Shown here piece by piece: positions 35,537 to 47,600 of a stretch of DNA of 64,000 nucleotides. A model generated the notes under the pieces. That model was not told where the DNA came from, searched no databases, and saw only the letters and a list, made by a program, of their open reading frames with translations. How positions within the stretch are numbered: the first letter of the stretch is position 1; each line of letters opens with the position of its first letter. The stretch is from contig JAKTNV010000005.1 of NCBI GenBank assembly GCA_022747635.1, positions 50,237,013 through 50,301,012 of the forward strand, written 5' to 3'. The DNA is from Hetaerina americana. Lineage: Eukaryota; Arthropoda; Insecta; Odonata; Calopterygidae. Made by a program: the position numbers and the translations under genes.

Positions 35537-37284
35537 TGAGGAGTTTTATACGCCACTTTAACCAAGTTGGCTTCTGACTCAAAGAATAAACTTCACATAA
35601 AAAAGTTATGCTCCCATAAAATGATTCTTTCCGTCGTAGTCACTGCCTCAAGAATACTTTAATCGATTACCAATCAAAAATTGTCCTCCAGTGACAGTCT
35701 GAATAGACGCGTGGACTCATTTTCGGTTCGTTGCCCGTCGCATCATTAAAATAACATAAAACTCATGCCCTTGTCACCATAATAAAATTTAATTACCCTT
35801 GGAATTAGTGGAGATGTCTACTTTTTTTACCGTTGCTCACTGCTATGCGGTGGTGAAGGAAGTATTTTGCAGCCGAAATTGATGGTCAGCGACATATACC
35901 GGATGCCTATTTTGTGACGAATGCCTACCATGCGGCGCCAGTAGGACCCCTTTACCCCGTTTATCCGTCGCGAATGCCCACCTTATGCTCCACCCGTTTC
36001 CGCCTCCTTTTACTCGCCTTTTACGCCTTCCTCCATCTTCTTTTCTTGCACATCCTTCTTCGATTCCGTCTTTCCCACCTTAACAGTTTCGCCCACGTCA
36101 TCTCCTATTTTCAAACCTTGCCTCTTCTCCCCGCCCTTTAACCCGTCGGCCCTTAAGGAGGAGGAGATGTACCTTTGTCGCCCCCATATCTTCATCTTCA
36201 CTCTTTCTCTTCCCTCTCCCGCGGCTCCCCGTCTTCTTGCCCCCCTCCCCCAAAACACACACGCACACACACTCCTTGCCGCGCCACGTTTTGTCCTTTC
36301 CCTTTACTCAGACGCGAGAAGACCGCACCCACCCGTGCCAAGGCAACATATCGCATTGTGTTTCTCTCCCCCGTGGAGATGAGTCTCGATGCGTGAGTCA
36401 CGTGGATGCGTTATAAGCTCCCATACCCACACCACCTCCTTGTGAAGTTCCTTCGCTCGAGTGTGACGGATCTTAAAAAGGAGTGTGTTCGTCGGGTGGT
36501 GGGTAGGGGTAGGGATGAATGGGGAACACGGAGAGGGGTCGGGGGAAGGGTTGAGGAATGGTGGGAAAGAGGGCATGCGTCGAATTTTCGCAATCCTTTG
36601 CTCGAAACCTTTTACTCAAATGTGCTCAAAGAAGTGGCTGCATTTCATTCCGTTGGCGACGGATATTTGGCACATAAAGTTTTGTCTTATGCATCCGTTT
36701 CAGTCCTACGTCGTTAAGGGACTCTTGGCGGCGTCTTACCGAAGTCCTAAGGGGGTCCCCATACAGTCACAACACTCCTGGGGTACAATGAAGAATTGGA
36801 TGGTTAAATGTAAAACAAAACGTATGAAACTTCGCAAGTTTTTTAAATATTTTTTTCACTTCTGCAAGGAATAGGCAAATAATCGTCGGAGCTTGAGATT
36901 TCAATTTAGTTTGAATATTTCAACGAGTATGAATATACAAAAATTTTGGAGGGGTAACTAATCAACTCCCACCAGTATTTTCGGGGTTATGCTAGACTCG
37001 ATCTCCGCGTAAGATTTACAACACCCGGATATTGTTATAGAGAAGTCTGCCGTTTAACGTCACTTCTGACGAAAAATACATGTACAAGTATTTTCTACTT
37101 GTATTTTTCACATGAAATTATTTTTCTAACTAAAATGATGATGTTATTGATTCAAAATCATCCCACTTCCTCGGTATGAAACGTGTAATGTATAGGAGGC
37201 TTAATATGGTGCTACTTATATGGAACAGCTACTTGCACCGGACTCTTTCAAAATCCTGAGCACCCTTTTTAGAGTAGGTATAGT
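35537..37284. other. Unassigned sequence with pyrimidine-rich block
   Basis: From about 35990 to 36290 the plus strand is C- and T-rich, and at about 36480-36570 it is G-rich. Overlapping frames on both strands are compositional. No gene was recognised. Confidence 0.45.
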
Positions 37285-37309
37285 ATTATATATAAATATA
37301 TTTATATAC

Positions 37310-37351
<42 letters not shown>
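37285..37351. repeat. (TA)n microsatellite
   Basis: TATATAAATATATTTATAT-type sequence leads into about 16 TA units. No mobile element was recognised beside it. Confidence 0.9.
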
Positions 37352-37353
<2 letters not shown>

Positions 37354-38425
37354 GCAGCAGAGTTGAAGGTCATAAAGAAGTTGGTTTTCCCAACTTTTGA
37401 TTCGATTGTGGAATGAACGAATTCCAGTGAGACAACGGGGTCGGCTATTTTACTTCCCAGAAGTGATAACTAGGTAAAGCAACGACTAAGGCCATATCGC
37501 GTCTTGAACTCCACTCTGGATACACCCTAGCGTGAGATAACAACTGCTGAAGGCTAGAATCAAACTCAGAACCATCTGTCTTACCTGACGATCGCGTAGC
37601 CCATCGAGCGAGACGAAAAGTGACCGATTGCCTTCCCCCAAGAAATAAATGCAAGTCTATAATATTGCGCTGATGGGGGTCATAGCCATAACTTAGATAC
37701 TTGATGACTCTAACGGGATGAATATCCTGACCTGCTCTGAATACTATTCTCATAACTTCGGCCGAAGCATTCCAGTGCCCTGCAGTACCTTACCGTACTA
37801 AGATGATGGCCAGAACATTACAATGTAATTGGGGCGAAGCTGAGATAACAGCTTGACGAAAATGAGATTGCCACAGCTTTATAATCTTTACGAACGTTAT
37901 AATCTCGAGTAATAAAAACTCCCTGAGCTCACGAAACTGTGAATTTTTGTCGGGCAAGATGGACGTCGAAACGCCGAGTCAAGCTCTCGTGACTCCGGGG
38001 GAGATTTGGAAGTCGATTCTGCATGTTTTCCCCGCTTCCTGTGGGCACGATATTTTCTTTCTCAATGGCTTTCCCAATGCCTCGTGGAATCCTGAGGATA
38101 TACTTTTCGACTCGTTTAGGAAATTCGCCCGCACTTCGTGGAATGCTCGTGTCATTTTCAACGTGGTTACGCTGGCTGGCCATGGAACACGTCTTTGCCG
38201 CTTGAGATACGGATTTCATTGTCTGAGATAGATGATTTCAAGGGCAATAAATGTTAACCATGAAAAAAAAAAATTTCAAGTGGATGCAAAAGGGAATTCT
38301 AAATCCAGCTAATTCTCCTGAAGATATTTGGAAATTGATATTTATTTTCTATTCACCCGTTTTACTTTTAATTTTTCTATAAGTAATCCAAAACACTTTG
38401 CCCATAATTATTATCATTTGAGGAG
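37352..38425. other. Unassigned sequence with a tRNA-like motif
   Basis: At about 37545-37620 the minus strand has CGATGGGCTACGCGATCG and, some 35 bases on, GAGTTTGATTCTAGC, which may be degenerate A and B boxes of an old SINE. At 37947-38231 frames are open on both strands and the translations are not recognised. Confidence 0.35.
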
Positions 38426-39665
38426 GTACTTAGGATCATAAACAAGAGAATGTAGAGGAGGGCAAATGATTACTTAGGGGATGACCAGTTTGATTTCAGG
38501 AAGGTGAGATATACGCGTGATATCATTGCGTAATGTAATCACTAATAGAGAGGAAAATTGAGTGCAGTCACAATGTAAGTTTCATGGATTTCGAGAAAGA
38601 AGGCGTTCGATAGAGAACTCTGAATATAATTAAGGAATGTATCGCAGAAAATAGTGGTAGATTGGAGGGGTAGGAGTCATTCGTGGCCTGCATGTACTTA
38701 TCTTAGACTGCTCAGGTTCGATTGGAGGATGGGGAATCGGAATGGGCAGTGTTAGGTAAAGTGGTAAGACAAGGATGTCCATTATCACCGATGCTTTTAA
38801 ATACATATGTGGAGGGTATGATTACAGAGGCATGAGAATAACTGGAGATAGGAATAAAAATCGGTGGGGAACCTATGAAATCAATTAGATTTATGGGTGA
38901 TTAGCGTATTATACAACCAGGATGATATGTATGGGATGAGAGTAGCTTTAAAAAAAAACCAAGGTTATGAGGTTTTCGAGAAGGATGAAGGCTAAGTTAA
39001 ACGATCAAATTGGAGGGGAAAAACTAAGGCATGTAGATCAGTTTACCTATCTTTGAACTGTTTTGGAATGAAATTGTCCAAACAGTTGGGGCCTCAAAAG
39101 ACGAATTTCGTTAAGCGAAGAAGCTTTCACAAGAAGAAGTTAGCTGATGACAGGAACGTTGGGTAAGGATGCTAAGAAGAGATAAGTGAAAACTTCGATA
39201 TGGATTGTGGTTTTGTACGGTGCGGAAACTTGGTCTTTTTTAAGCAAGATGATAGCCATAGATTGCAGGTTTTAGAGATGAGAGTGCGGAGAAGTTTGGG
39301 AAAAGTAAATTGCATCAGAAATCAAAACAAACGAGACTTGGAATATTTCAAGGAACTACGAGAGAAGCTGCAATAGTAACTTTTAACAGTCATCATCTAA
39401 TATGCATTTTAATGCAACAATTTCAGAGTGTTAAAATCCCGGTTAAGGCGAATGAATTTTACACTCTGAAATTGTTTCAATGAGACTAGGCATGGTTGGA
39501 TAGAAGAGAGAATGGTTGGGAGAAATCCAAAGAAGGCAGGAAAAGTGGATGCGCAATATTTTGAAAGGCGATTGAATGTTGAAAACTGTAAGGAAGTGGA
39601 GAATGTTAGGGAAACGAGGACGGCAGAAGAAAAGAATTGGCCATTTAGACGGAATGAAGTGAACT
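38426..39665 (+). pseudogene. Decayed non-LTR retrotransposon (LINE) with RT and C-terminal tail
   Basis: The plus strand follows the same protein family as the fragment at 16947-17200: VLRIINKRM, then RRANDYLGDDQFDFRK, each broken by stops. RT motif 5 is clear at 38761-38820 (VVRQGCPLSPMLLNTYVEGM). The catalytic FADD box has decayed to FMGD plus a stop near 38890-38905. YGAETW occurs near 39215-39232, and the basic tail QEKWMRNILKGD, MLKTV and GKRGRQKKRIGHLDG lies at about 39535-39660. Stops and frameshifts throughout make it long dead. A small foldback at 39416-39476 interrupts the tail. Upstream parts, including the endonuclease, are absent. Confidence 0.85.
39416..39476. repeat. Small foldback inside LINE remnant
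   Basis: AACAATTTCAGAGTGTTAAA (from 39416) and its near-exact reverse complement ending at 39476 form a hairpin of about 21 base pairs with one bulge and an 18-base loop. It lies between two aligned parts of the LINE, which suggests it was inserted there. Confidence 0.7.
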
Positions 39666-40102
39666 ACCACATACGTGGAACTGAAAAAGAGTTCAAGTTT
39701 TTTATCATCAGGTTGTGTGTCGTTAGATGAAGCTGAGAAGTGTAGCCATGCTAAGTAGGTTTCCATCCAAAACCTTAATGGGTAGACTACCAAATGATAT
39801 TGCAATATGTATTACTATATGTATCCTAAGGTACGTTGGATTAGTGAAAACTGTAGCTGAACGGGTCACACAGGGGAGTAGTTATATTTGAAGGCAAAGA
39901 ATAAATGAAGATAGTAATAAAGAAGCTAGTAGAACTGCAAAAAAGTCAATACTAGAAGTCATAACCCGTGGTAATGATTGCGTACGATATCGTTTAATTT
40001 TAAAGTATTCCTTCCCTTCTTATATATTGTTAGTTTTGACGCAAATTAACATTTTCAGAAGAAATATAGTATGTACTCAGGTATTTTATAGTAGTATAAC
40101 TC
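39666..40102. other. Unassigned sequence, possible LINE 3' end
   Basis: The LINE homology fades after about 39665. No poly-A or simple tail was identified with confidence. Confidence 0.4.
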
Positions 40103-40378
40103 ATAAACATAAACACAGTAATAAACCCTAAGGTCGATTTGGTAGGTGATGGTAGAGTTCACCCAGTACTAAGCCCTATACGGCGTGTGAAATTCACACA
40201 TCAGGGTAGGGGGGCCAGTTCCTTTCCCTGTGCCGGTTATGGTTTCCCAGGAAGACCTTGTACATGAAAAATCACATAGCTTGGGTTGGGCTGCAGGTTC
40301 ACAGGGAGGCTTGCCCGGGAATCGATCCCGGGCCCTCTGGTCGGTAATCCAACGCTCTCCCCCTGGACTACCGCGACT
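40103..40378 (-). mobile_element. tRNA-headed SINE family A, near full length, no TA tail
   Basis: The minus-strand head begins near 40378 (GTCGCGGTAGTCCAGG), with A-box-like GGGGGAGAGCG and B box GGGATCGATTCCCGG, followed by the same body as at 25743-26022. The end reads CTGTGTTTATGTTTATGAG and then leaves the TA pattern, so this copy has lost or never gained its tail. Confidence 0.87.
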
Positions 40379-42974
40379 TAAAGTTTGACCCATTTCAAGT
40401 TTATTTGTCGTAGATAACATTTTATTTAGAAATCACTCTGTACTACTCTGTATTTGGCACATTAAATAACTCATCGTTGATTAGAAAAGTCTTAATGGGA
40501 GTACTTGTTCGTTGTTTATACGATTTGGTGATGAAAGCAAACATGCATGGTTAATATAACGTCGTTTATCTATGCGAAGATGACTTGATCGGGGATTTGT
40601 CTACCTTCTATTCAACGTAGCACTCTATTAATCTTTAAATATTTAGGTTACACGCTCTGATACTTTATCTAAAATTTATATTTTTCTTTTGATATCAACG
40701 AAAATTAAAGTTGTTTCAAAATAGTTAATTTGTCTCTTTCCTAAATTATTGCCGTTGACTATAGAAAATGTAATCTCTCAAAGGATTTTCAAGACTGACT
40801 TAATTTTGGAACATACAGGTTCATTATCTGTAGTTCATTATCAGTCTTAAAACACGTAACTGGTCGAAATAAACATATCACGTTACTACTCGTGTAGTTC
40901 CTGTACCCAAAAATGAGACATTTAAGTGCTCCAACTCGCACGTTGATAAGATTGCAGGTATCCGACGTGATACATTTTATCTACTATTATATCATTCATA
41001 CCGTATGATCCGTCGCAAAAGAGTGACAGCAGCCATATTACGTAGTATTTTTTGTGCAGGGTTCAAGATTTATTTTATAAAATAACACACATAAAAACAA
41101 AAATCTATCCTATATCCCATGACGACATTCTTTGTGCCCAACTCACCGCTACTGGTTCTTATACTCATTAATCTCAATTTTTCCCTTCTGAAAAGCGTAT
41201 ATTCCTAACGATTATTATTCTGAATGCAAGAAGAAGGTTAAAATTCGTACCTTAGTCATACTGCAGGTGACATCAGCTAGATAGGGTCTTGAAACATAAA
41301 TGTTTCCCGAATTATTCAACCAACTTGACTTTCAAATCCCTTACAAATTAAAAATATACTTTTGTTTTTAATTTGGGCGGTATTCTTTCGCCTTTTCTAT
41401 TTTCCTGCGCCTGAATAGACTATGTATTTATCTTGTGCGTAGAAAATTCAGCTGATGACAAGTGGTCCAAACTCCAGGTCATCCTTTTGGACAATCCAGT
41501 ATAAAAATTCAGATGTTAATTTTTTCTGGTTTCGATAATTTCGCGGAAAAACACAGGCTGCAGAGAACTCTTCGGAAATATGAAAATTTGACTTTCATTC
41601 CCTCTGCCATTTCCAATCAAAATCAAAAACCAGGGTTGATTTTTGTGGTACGGCCAATGCGTTGTGGTAAACTACAAGATGATCGACGAAGCTGTAATTT
41701 TTTAAGAAGACGGGGTGTCCTTGCCGTCAGTATATTATGAAACGTGTCAGAAAAGGGCATTCAATCCTCTTTTCATCCCATTCCACTCTCATCCGATGTT
41801 TTTCAATTAAGTAGAGGCCGTTTCATCCGTGACTGAGTTTCCCAATGGCAAACAATATGAACGGGGATAGGAGTGGTAGAAAAAACTCAGGGCGTAGCTC
41901 TCCATTCTCACTGGCCGCGGTTGCCGCACCCTCCGTATCATGCCAACAAACTCGACTTCCATTATCTGCGGTAGGCCTGTATCTTTTTAAGTTTTAATAA
42001 TTAATTTAACGTTACTCTCCAAGTTACGATGCCTTTTAATTTCCCTAATGATCTTTTCTTAATCTGTTGTGGAGGAGAAGTTATTGCATCAGTAATACAT
42101 AATTTAATTTTTAGCAACTTGCTATTCCACTTGACAAAACTGCTTTTGCTCCCAGCGAAGAATGCTGACTTTCAAATTTCGGCATTAGGCACCCACATGA
42201 ATTGCGAACTTCAAACTAAGTAATCGATCAACAAACTGAAAAAAATCGGTTTTCTTTTTGGACATCAATTTAATCGTATATTTTCACTTATCTAATGCGG
42301 CTGTAGAATTATTTGGTAGGAAACTTAATGATTCTCCATTTTTGATTAATTCATTGACTTAAATAACGATGATTAAATCTTTTGATTGATTTAACGGGGT
42401 GGTTCATTGCATTGCCATGGCAGGGTAAATAAAATAGAGAAAGGTCCATGATGCGGAATGGTCATTTCGTGGAAACTTGCGCAAGCTCTTCATCCCACAA
42501 ATCTTTCTCTCCCTCTTCTATTTTTTTTTCTTTTTTCAGGTCTTTCACTTTTTACACGACACCACCCGCTCGCTTAATACGTGAAAGGTCTGAGAGGGCG
42601 TAGCAACAAAACGCCCGTTTGAGCATAACGCGTACCCAACCATTCCATTATGTCAGACTTGTCTTTCGAAACACGATAAAATTCCATTAACATTACGCTA
42701 GAGGAATATAGGAGTAAATGTTTAATAATATGATGAAATAGTGTTAGTACTTGCTTTCATTTCTTTCGTCGGTTCGGAATACTAGAATGACAATTATTCC
42801 CATAAACTTAACCTCTTCGTAAAGCAATTTAAAAAAAGCAAAATATGAATATAAATACACTACAATATGAAAAAATATAAGCCACTTATTTGAGCCTAAA
42901 CTTTTGACCAAAAATAAAAAGCTTTTTATTTATTATTTCATATTGATCATCATAAGATTTTGTAATGTTGTGTG
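40379..42974. other. Unassigned AT-rich sequence
   Basis: No gene was recognised in any frame. Confidence 0.5.
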
Positions 42975-43240
42975 GAGGAGGATGGAAAAAGTGAAACGAC
43001 GGAAATCAGTACTAACGGAAAAGTTCTGGGCGTGGTAGGGGAGGAGAGAAGGGTAATGAGAGAAATTTGAAGTAGGTTAGGAAAATGTATGCAGAGTATA
43101 TTGCATGCCAATGGAATGTTATTTTAAGGCTGTGAAAGAGGTGAGAACATAGAATAAGCGAGGTAGAAGCAAGAGAAGAATTGGCACGTTGGACGAAATT
43201 AAGGGAGTCCTGAAGAATGTGGAATGGAAGAAAAATTAAT
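42975..43240 (+). pseudogene. LINE C-terminal remnant
   Basis: Purine-rich plus-strand sequence translates in pieces to the LINE tail, including RGRSKRRIGTLDEIKG (about 43157-43205), which matches RGRQKKRIGHLDG at 39640. Upstream, AGGAAAATGTATGCAGAGTA matches the KWMRNIL-coding block of the other copies. No RT part is recognisable. Confidence 0.55.
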
Positions 43241-44060
43241 TGTAAGACTATTTATTTAGTGCCGTTTGAGGAGGGGTTCAGCTTCTTATAATTGAATACG
43301 AAGTCCACAAGTGGACGTCAGAAACATGATGAAAACGTGAACGCATGTGCAAGAAAGATTGCGTTTATGTTTGATTTGTCTAGATATACTGCCGCTCATT
43401 GCACTACAGCACATATAATGAAAATTAATTAATATAATATGAGCATAATAAAATATTTATGAAATAAGAGAAACATATGCCATGGAAATTAACAAAAAAA
43501 ATAGAACTGCCGTGCTTAACATTTGAAAAAGCCAATTGTGGTTAGTACACTCCTGGAAACTCGCGTGAGATATGAAAATCCATCAAGCCAGCCGCTTAAA
43601 CCCACCGTCTCTTCAGCGAAAATTCTCTCAATAAAAGTTGATGTTATCATATTACGACATATTACTCTGTCGCGTAGATTCTCCTTTGAGATTCCTATGG
43701 CATGGGTTTCAGCGGCAAAACGAATTGCATGCCTATTGTGCGACAATCACGATCTTTATTTTTGCGAAAGTCTGGAATTCCTGTGCTTAATACTCCCTTG
43801 TCGAATTATACGATCCGATATTTCATCAGCAAATAAGCGACACTGGAAGGCCACCCGATTTCCCAATACACGGGTCCCACCCATCGCCTCCTCGGCGGGC
43901 AGTCTTCCAAATCCGGCTTTTAAAACAATGAGCGTCGCTTGTTTTTGTCCTCTTTGAGAGAGGGCTGTGATCTTTGAACGGATTGATTCCAACGTCCCCA
44001 ACAACGACGGGACAAGATCGGTCGGCACGTCCGCCTCTAGCTATTCCGTTGCGCGGAGAG
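43241..44060. other. Unassigned sequence with long frames on both strands
   Basis: A plus frame of 144 codons (43523-43957) and minus frames of 76 and 90 codons overlap. None is recognised, and their coincidence suggests compositional openness. Confidence 0.35.
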
Positions 44061-44074
44061 ATCAACGATCGCGA

Positions 44075-44112
44075 TATATAAAACCGCTCCGAGCGCTCTG
44101 GACGTCAAGACG
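44075..44112 (+). promoter_or_regulatory. Candidate TATA-type core promoter (speculative)
   Basis: TATATAAAA at 44075-44083 sits in a GC-rich context (CGCTCCGAGCGCTCTGG), unlike the TA microsatellites, and GACGTCAAGACGGTG lies about 25-35 bases downstream, where a start site would be. No matching coding exon was identified downstream. Confidence 0.2.
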
Positions 44113-47100
44113 GTGAAAGTGACCACGGGGTCTTTATATATACCTCGGTGGAGATGGCGATTCCCTCAAAGGGCGTGGAATCAAAGGGGAATTATATTAC
44201 GACAGTCAAACGGAACGCTTTTGGCTGAGGCTCTGCAATGCATGCCACTGAACGATCGTAATGGCCGTGGTGAGCCGTGTGAGCGTTGAAATTTTCGCGA
44301 TGTCCTGGAGACTCCGACGCTCGAGAGAATGAAACTAAGTCCCTCTCGTGCTTCACTGATCTTCTCAGGCTTATATTTCGCGGAGTTTGGGCGAAACGTG
44401 GACGGAGACTACTTTCTCAAAATTTCGCAAGGGGTTTATTCTCACAAACTGGAGGAGAGACTTGAAAGCCTTGGGCGATAAAGCACTGCGATTCTTAGGA
44501 AAATCGACTTAGGGGACCGAGTTAAGTGGTCGTGGATAGTGATGGATTTCAGTTAAACGCTATCGTAATATAAATCATTGCAGTAATTTTTGTGCCTACA
44601 TTTATTTGGAGAATGATATACGGGGCAGTTTTATTGACGGTTCTATGAGGAAACACTTAAGCAATAACTCTGCAAGATAAGTTAATAGTGTCGTTGTAAG
44701 TAAAATGGCCTCTTTTTGCTTTAGACATCTAATTCAATAAAAAATTGCAGGTGTTTATTTTTGTCAAATTGTGATGCAATGGTAATCCTTTGAACAGTTA
44801 TTTTTCTCAAGGGCTCCTAACTTTTATAGCAAAGTATATTTGTAATTGTAATTGTTGAGTCGTTTTTTAACTAGTTTGGCCATAAGTTACTATGCAAGTA
44901 TAATGTTAATTCAAATATATTCTTTTTGAAAACAAAATATGAAATGGCAATAGTGTGATCGATGCGCCGGGCTCTATAGACCTCTTTTAAGTCCCCTAAC
45001 TCTCGAATTTAGTGTACTGTACCTTCTAGTCCATAATGTGACAGCACCTGTCAATACCAAACTCCCGTATTCAAGCCCTTGATAAATTTTCACTGTATCG
45101 TGTTCAATATTTATCTCAGAATTTGCATATGAAAATTACCCTAATGGATGATTTTCGCCATTGCAGAACTGCCCATGAATGATTTCCAGATGAATTCGTA
45201 AATACTCCATTGCTGCCCACGGTGGAATGAACAGGATTTATTGACTGCCGACAAATATATTATTCATTTAAAAATAAATATAGTATCTTAATTTCTATTC
45301 CTAAAATTGAAGTTTCCACGTCACCCCTATAAAACTTAAAATGACAGCATCGACTGTACAAATCCGCAGGGATCCGAACTCATTTGGATACATTCGAATA
45401 CCTTAACCGAGAAATCTGAGCGTTTGTTCGTGATCAAGTGAATGCCAATTGCCATAAGCGAAGATTAAAAAACCAAAGTAGGTTATGGTTGCGAAGATTG
45501 CTATAAATTTATATTACTATAAATGAAATTCAGCGTGTAATATTTGGCAATGGTTTTTATGCATAGCAAAATGATAAATTTACTTCTAAGGAAAAGTGAT
45601 TTTTTAAATATATCTAGATTTTTAATGAAAAGAAGAACTACAGAAAGAGAAATCACTGATTTTCTCCAGTACTTAAGCCCTCTGTTCTCTTCCTTCTCGC
45701 GGCAATCTCTCCGTAGAACGCGGCTCTAAAACGCGCTCATCCACTATATTTACCCTTCAGTTCAATGGCTTCCCACGCATCGGGGAAGTGGAAGATTCTC
45801 GTTTTCTCTTTCAAGCATTACTTTCAGCTGAAACGAGCAAACTTGGAGTCCTTGAAATGCTCGGACGCAAGTAACAGTTCTAGCAACAACCGTACGTCAC
45901 GAGAATGTCGTGGGTGAACTCGTCAAGTAACAAAGTCTCTCTCACTTTCTTCCTTTGGCAGGCGTCGATCTGTGGCATCGCCGACAGGTCTTTTAAGAAT
46001 ACAAGGACGATACAGTCTAAATTCATCTTTGCTGAAGATCTATTTAATCTCGGTTCGTTGGATAAACGAGTAAATATGCTTGTGAGGTGTACATGTTGGA
46101 AGATTATGAGTAATTTGTTTAAACCATTTCAATCGGTAATTTTAATATTCTTTTAGTTTTTTTATGTTTACATTTCCGGAAACTTGCGCTCTTGCTTATT
46201 TTACCGTAGGTATGGGTTTTGACGGTACGTTGGAGAAATTTTGTGAAAATTCCTTTTCGTGGCTTTTTAAAGGATATTTATGAAGTAGCTTTCAGAAAGA
46301 GTCATAGTAGAATGAATTCACCCGTTTGAATAGAAGCCATAAAATGAGAATATGTTATAGTTATTTTTGAAGAGGATAAATGTGAAATCTCATACCTCAA
46401 GAAAATATTTTTACAACAGCTTGTTACGTAACTCAAAATGATCGTAGATGTTAAGGTCAAAATGAATTAACTAGAAAGCTGTTTTTTTTCTTGCATTCAA
46501 TTATAAAATCAAAACATTTATTTAAGTGTTATCAGAAGGTACGTAAGGTTTGTGACCGCAGCGCACCACGGAGCGTGAATTTCTTTTCTTACAGAATCAG
46601 CATATTCTTCCCTTATTAACTCAGTCGATTGTCATCGAAGTTCTCTGAAATAATATAATTTTAAGAGCGTAGATGATGCAAAAACTCAAACATCCATTGG
46701 GCCTTACAAAATTCTATAACTACATATTTATTTATATAGGAAAATACTTACATGCACTACAGATGAAGCGCAAACGTAAAATTCTTAATGTCTTGAGATA
46801 GCACTGCACTATCGCCAAATGAATGAAACTCGATATTCGCAAAACAATGTGATGTGAGTACACTATCGCTTTTTAATTGAGAGAGAGTAATATACATCTG
46901 TCTTATGCATAAAGCTTATGTATAAAAATACCACTAGTTACAGAACAGGATAAGTTATTATGTGCTTTGATTATGTTCTGTGAAATTCTGTCAGAGAAAT
47001 ATGTTGATCATTTGAAACAAATGACGAGGATTTCCAAGTCATCCGTGGAGTGTATTCTTGTATTTGTTTATAGTTTCAAGTTGTAACTTTAGCCCTTAAG

Positions 47101-47370
47101 ACTTCGTTGAAAAGATTGCAATCGAACAATTTAGCGCTTCAAATGCTACAGGGCGACGATAGATTAAGGAAGTAGCGGCAGTTCAAAAGAAAAACGTCTG
47201 AAAAAAACAAAAAGGAAAAAACGAGCGGAAAGGTTGTGGAGGAAACGGGCAAATTTCCTTCTTCGTCTCATACTGAGCTCCAGAGACTGATCGCCATTCA
47301 AGCCGCCGTCCCCTTCTTGCACTGTCCCACTGCGCACATCTCCCCCAGCGTGTCCGTCCCACCCTTCCGA
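44113..47370. other. Unassigned sequence
   Basis: No gene was recognised. At 45370-45425 the minus strand has a degenerate tRNA-like pattern that is too weak to call. Confidence 0.45.
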
Positions 47371-47600
47371 CCAACCACTACTTTGCCAAGAGCTCCCGCT
47401 CCGTGCCCGACCGCATGCACTCGCCGCCTCCTGCCTCGGCAGCGCGGCTCGGGCCGCCCCGCGTGAGTTTACTGCCGCCGCGGCGACGGCGAGCGCGCTC
47501 CCGGGCACCTGCGCCAACGCTCGCCCGTTGAGGTCACCGACCCCTCGCTCCGACGGACTTCCCCCTTCACTCACACAACTCCCGGCGACGGGGATTGGCG
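47371..47600. other. GC- and CpG-rich island
   Basis: Dense CG dinucleotides (for example CCGCCGCGGCGACGGCGAGC near 47475) stand out against AT-rich flanks. The plus strand has a donor-like GCGTGAGTTT at 47461-47470, and the minus strand is open in one frame with alanine- and arginine-rich translation. It could be a promoter or 5' exon, but no protein is recognised. Confidence 0.4.

Noticed and set aside
45370..45425. Degenerate tRNA-like boxes on the minus strand.
   Set aside because: The B-box match is partial and no repeat copy or tail was found.
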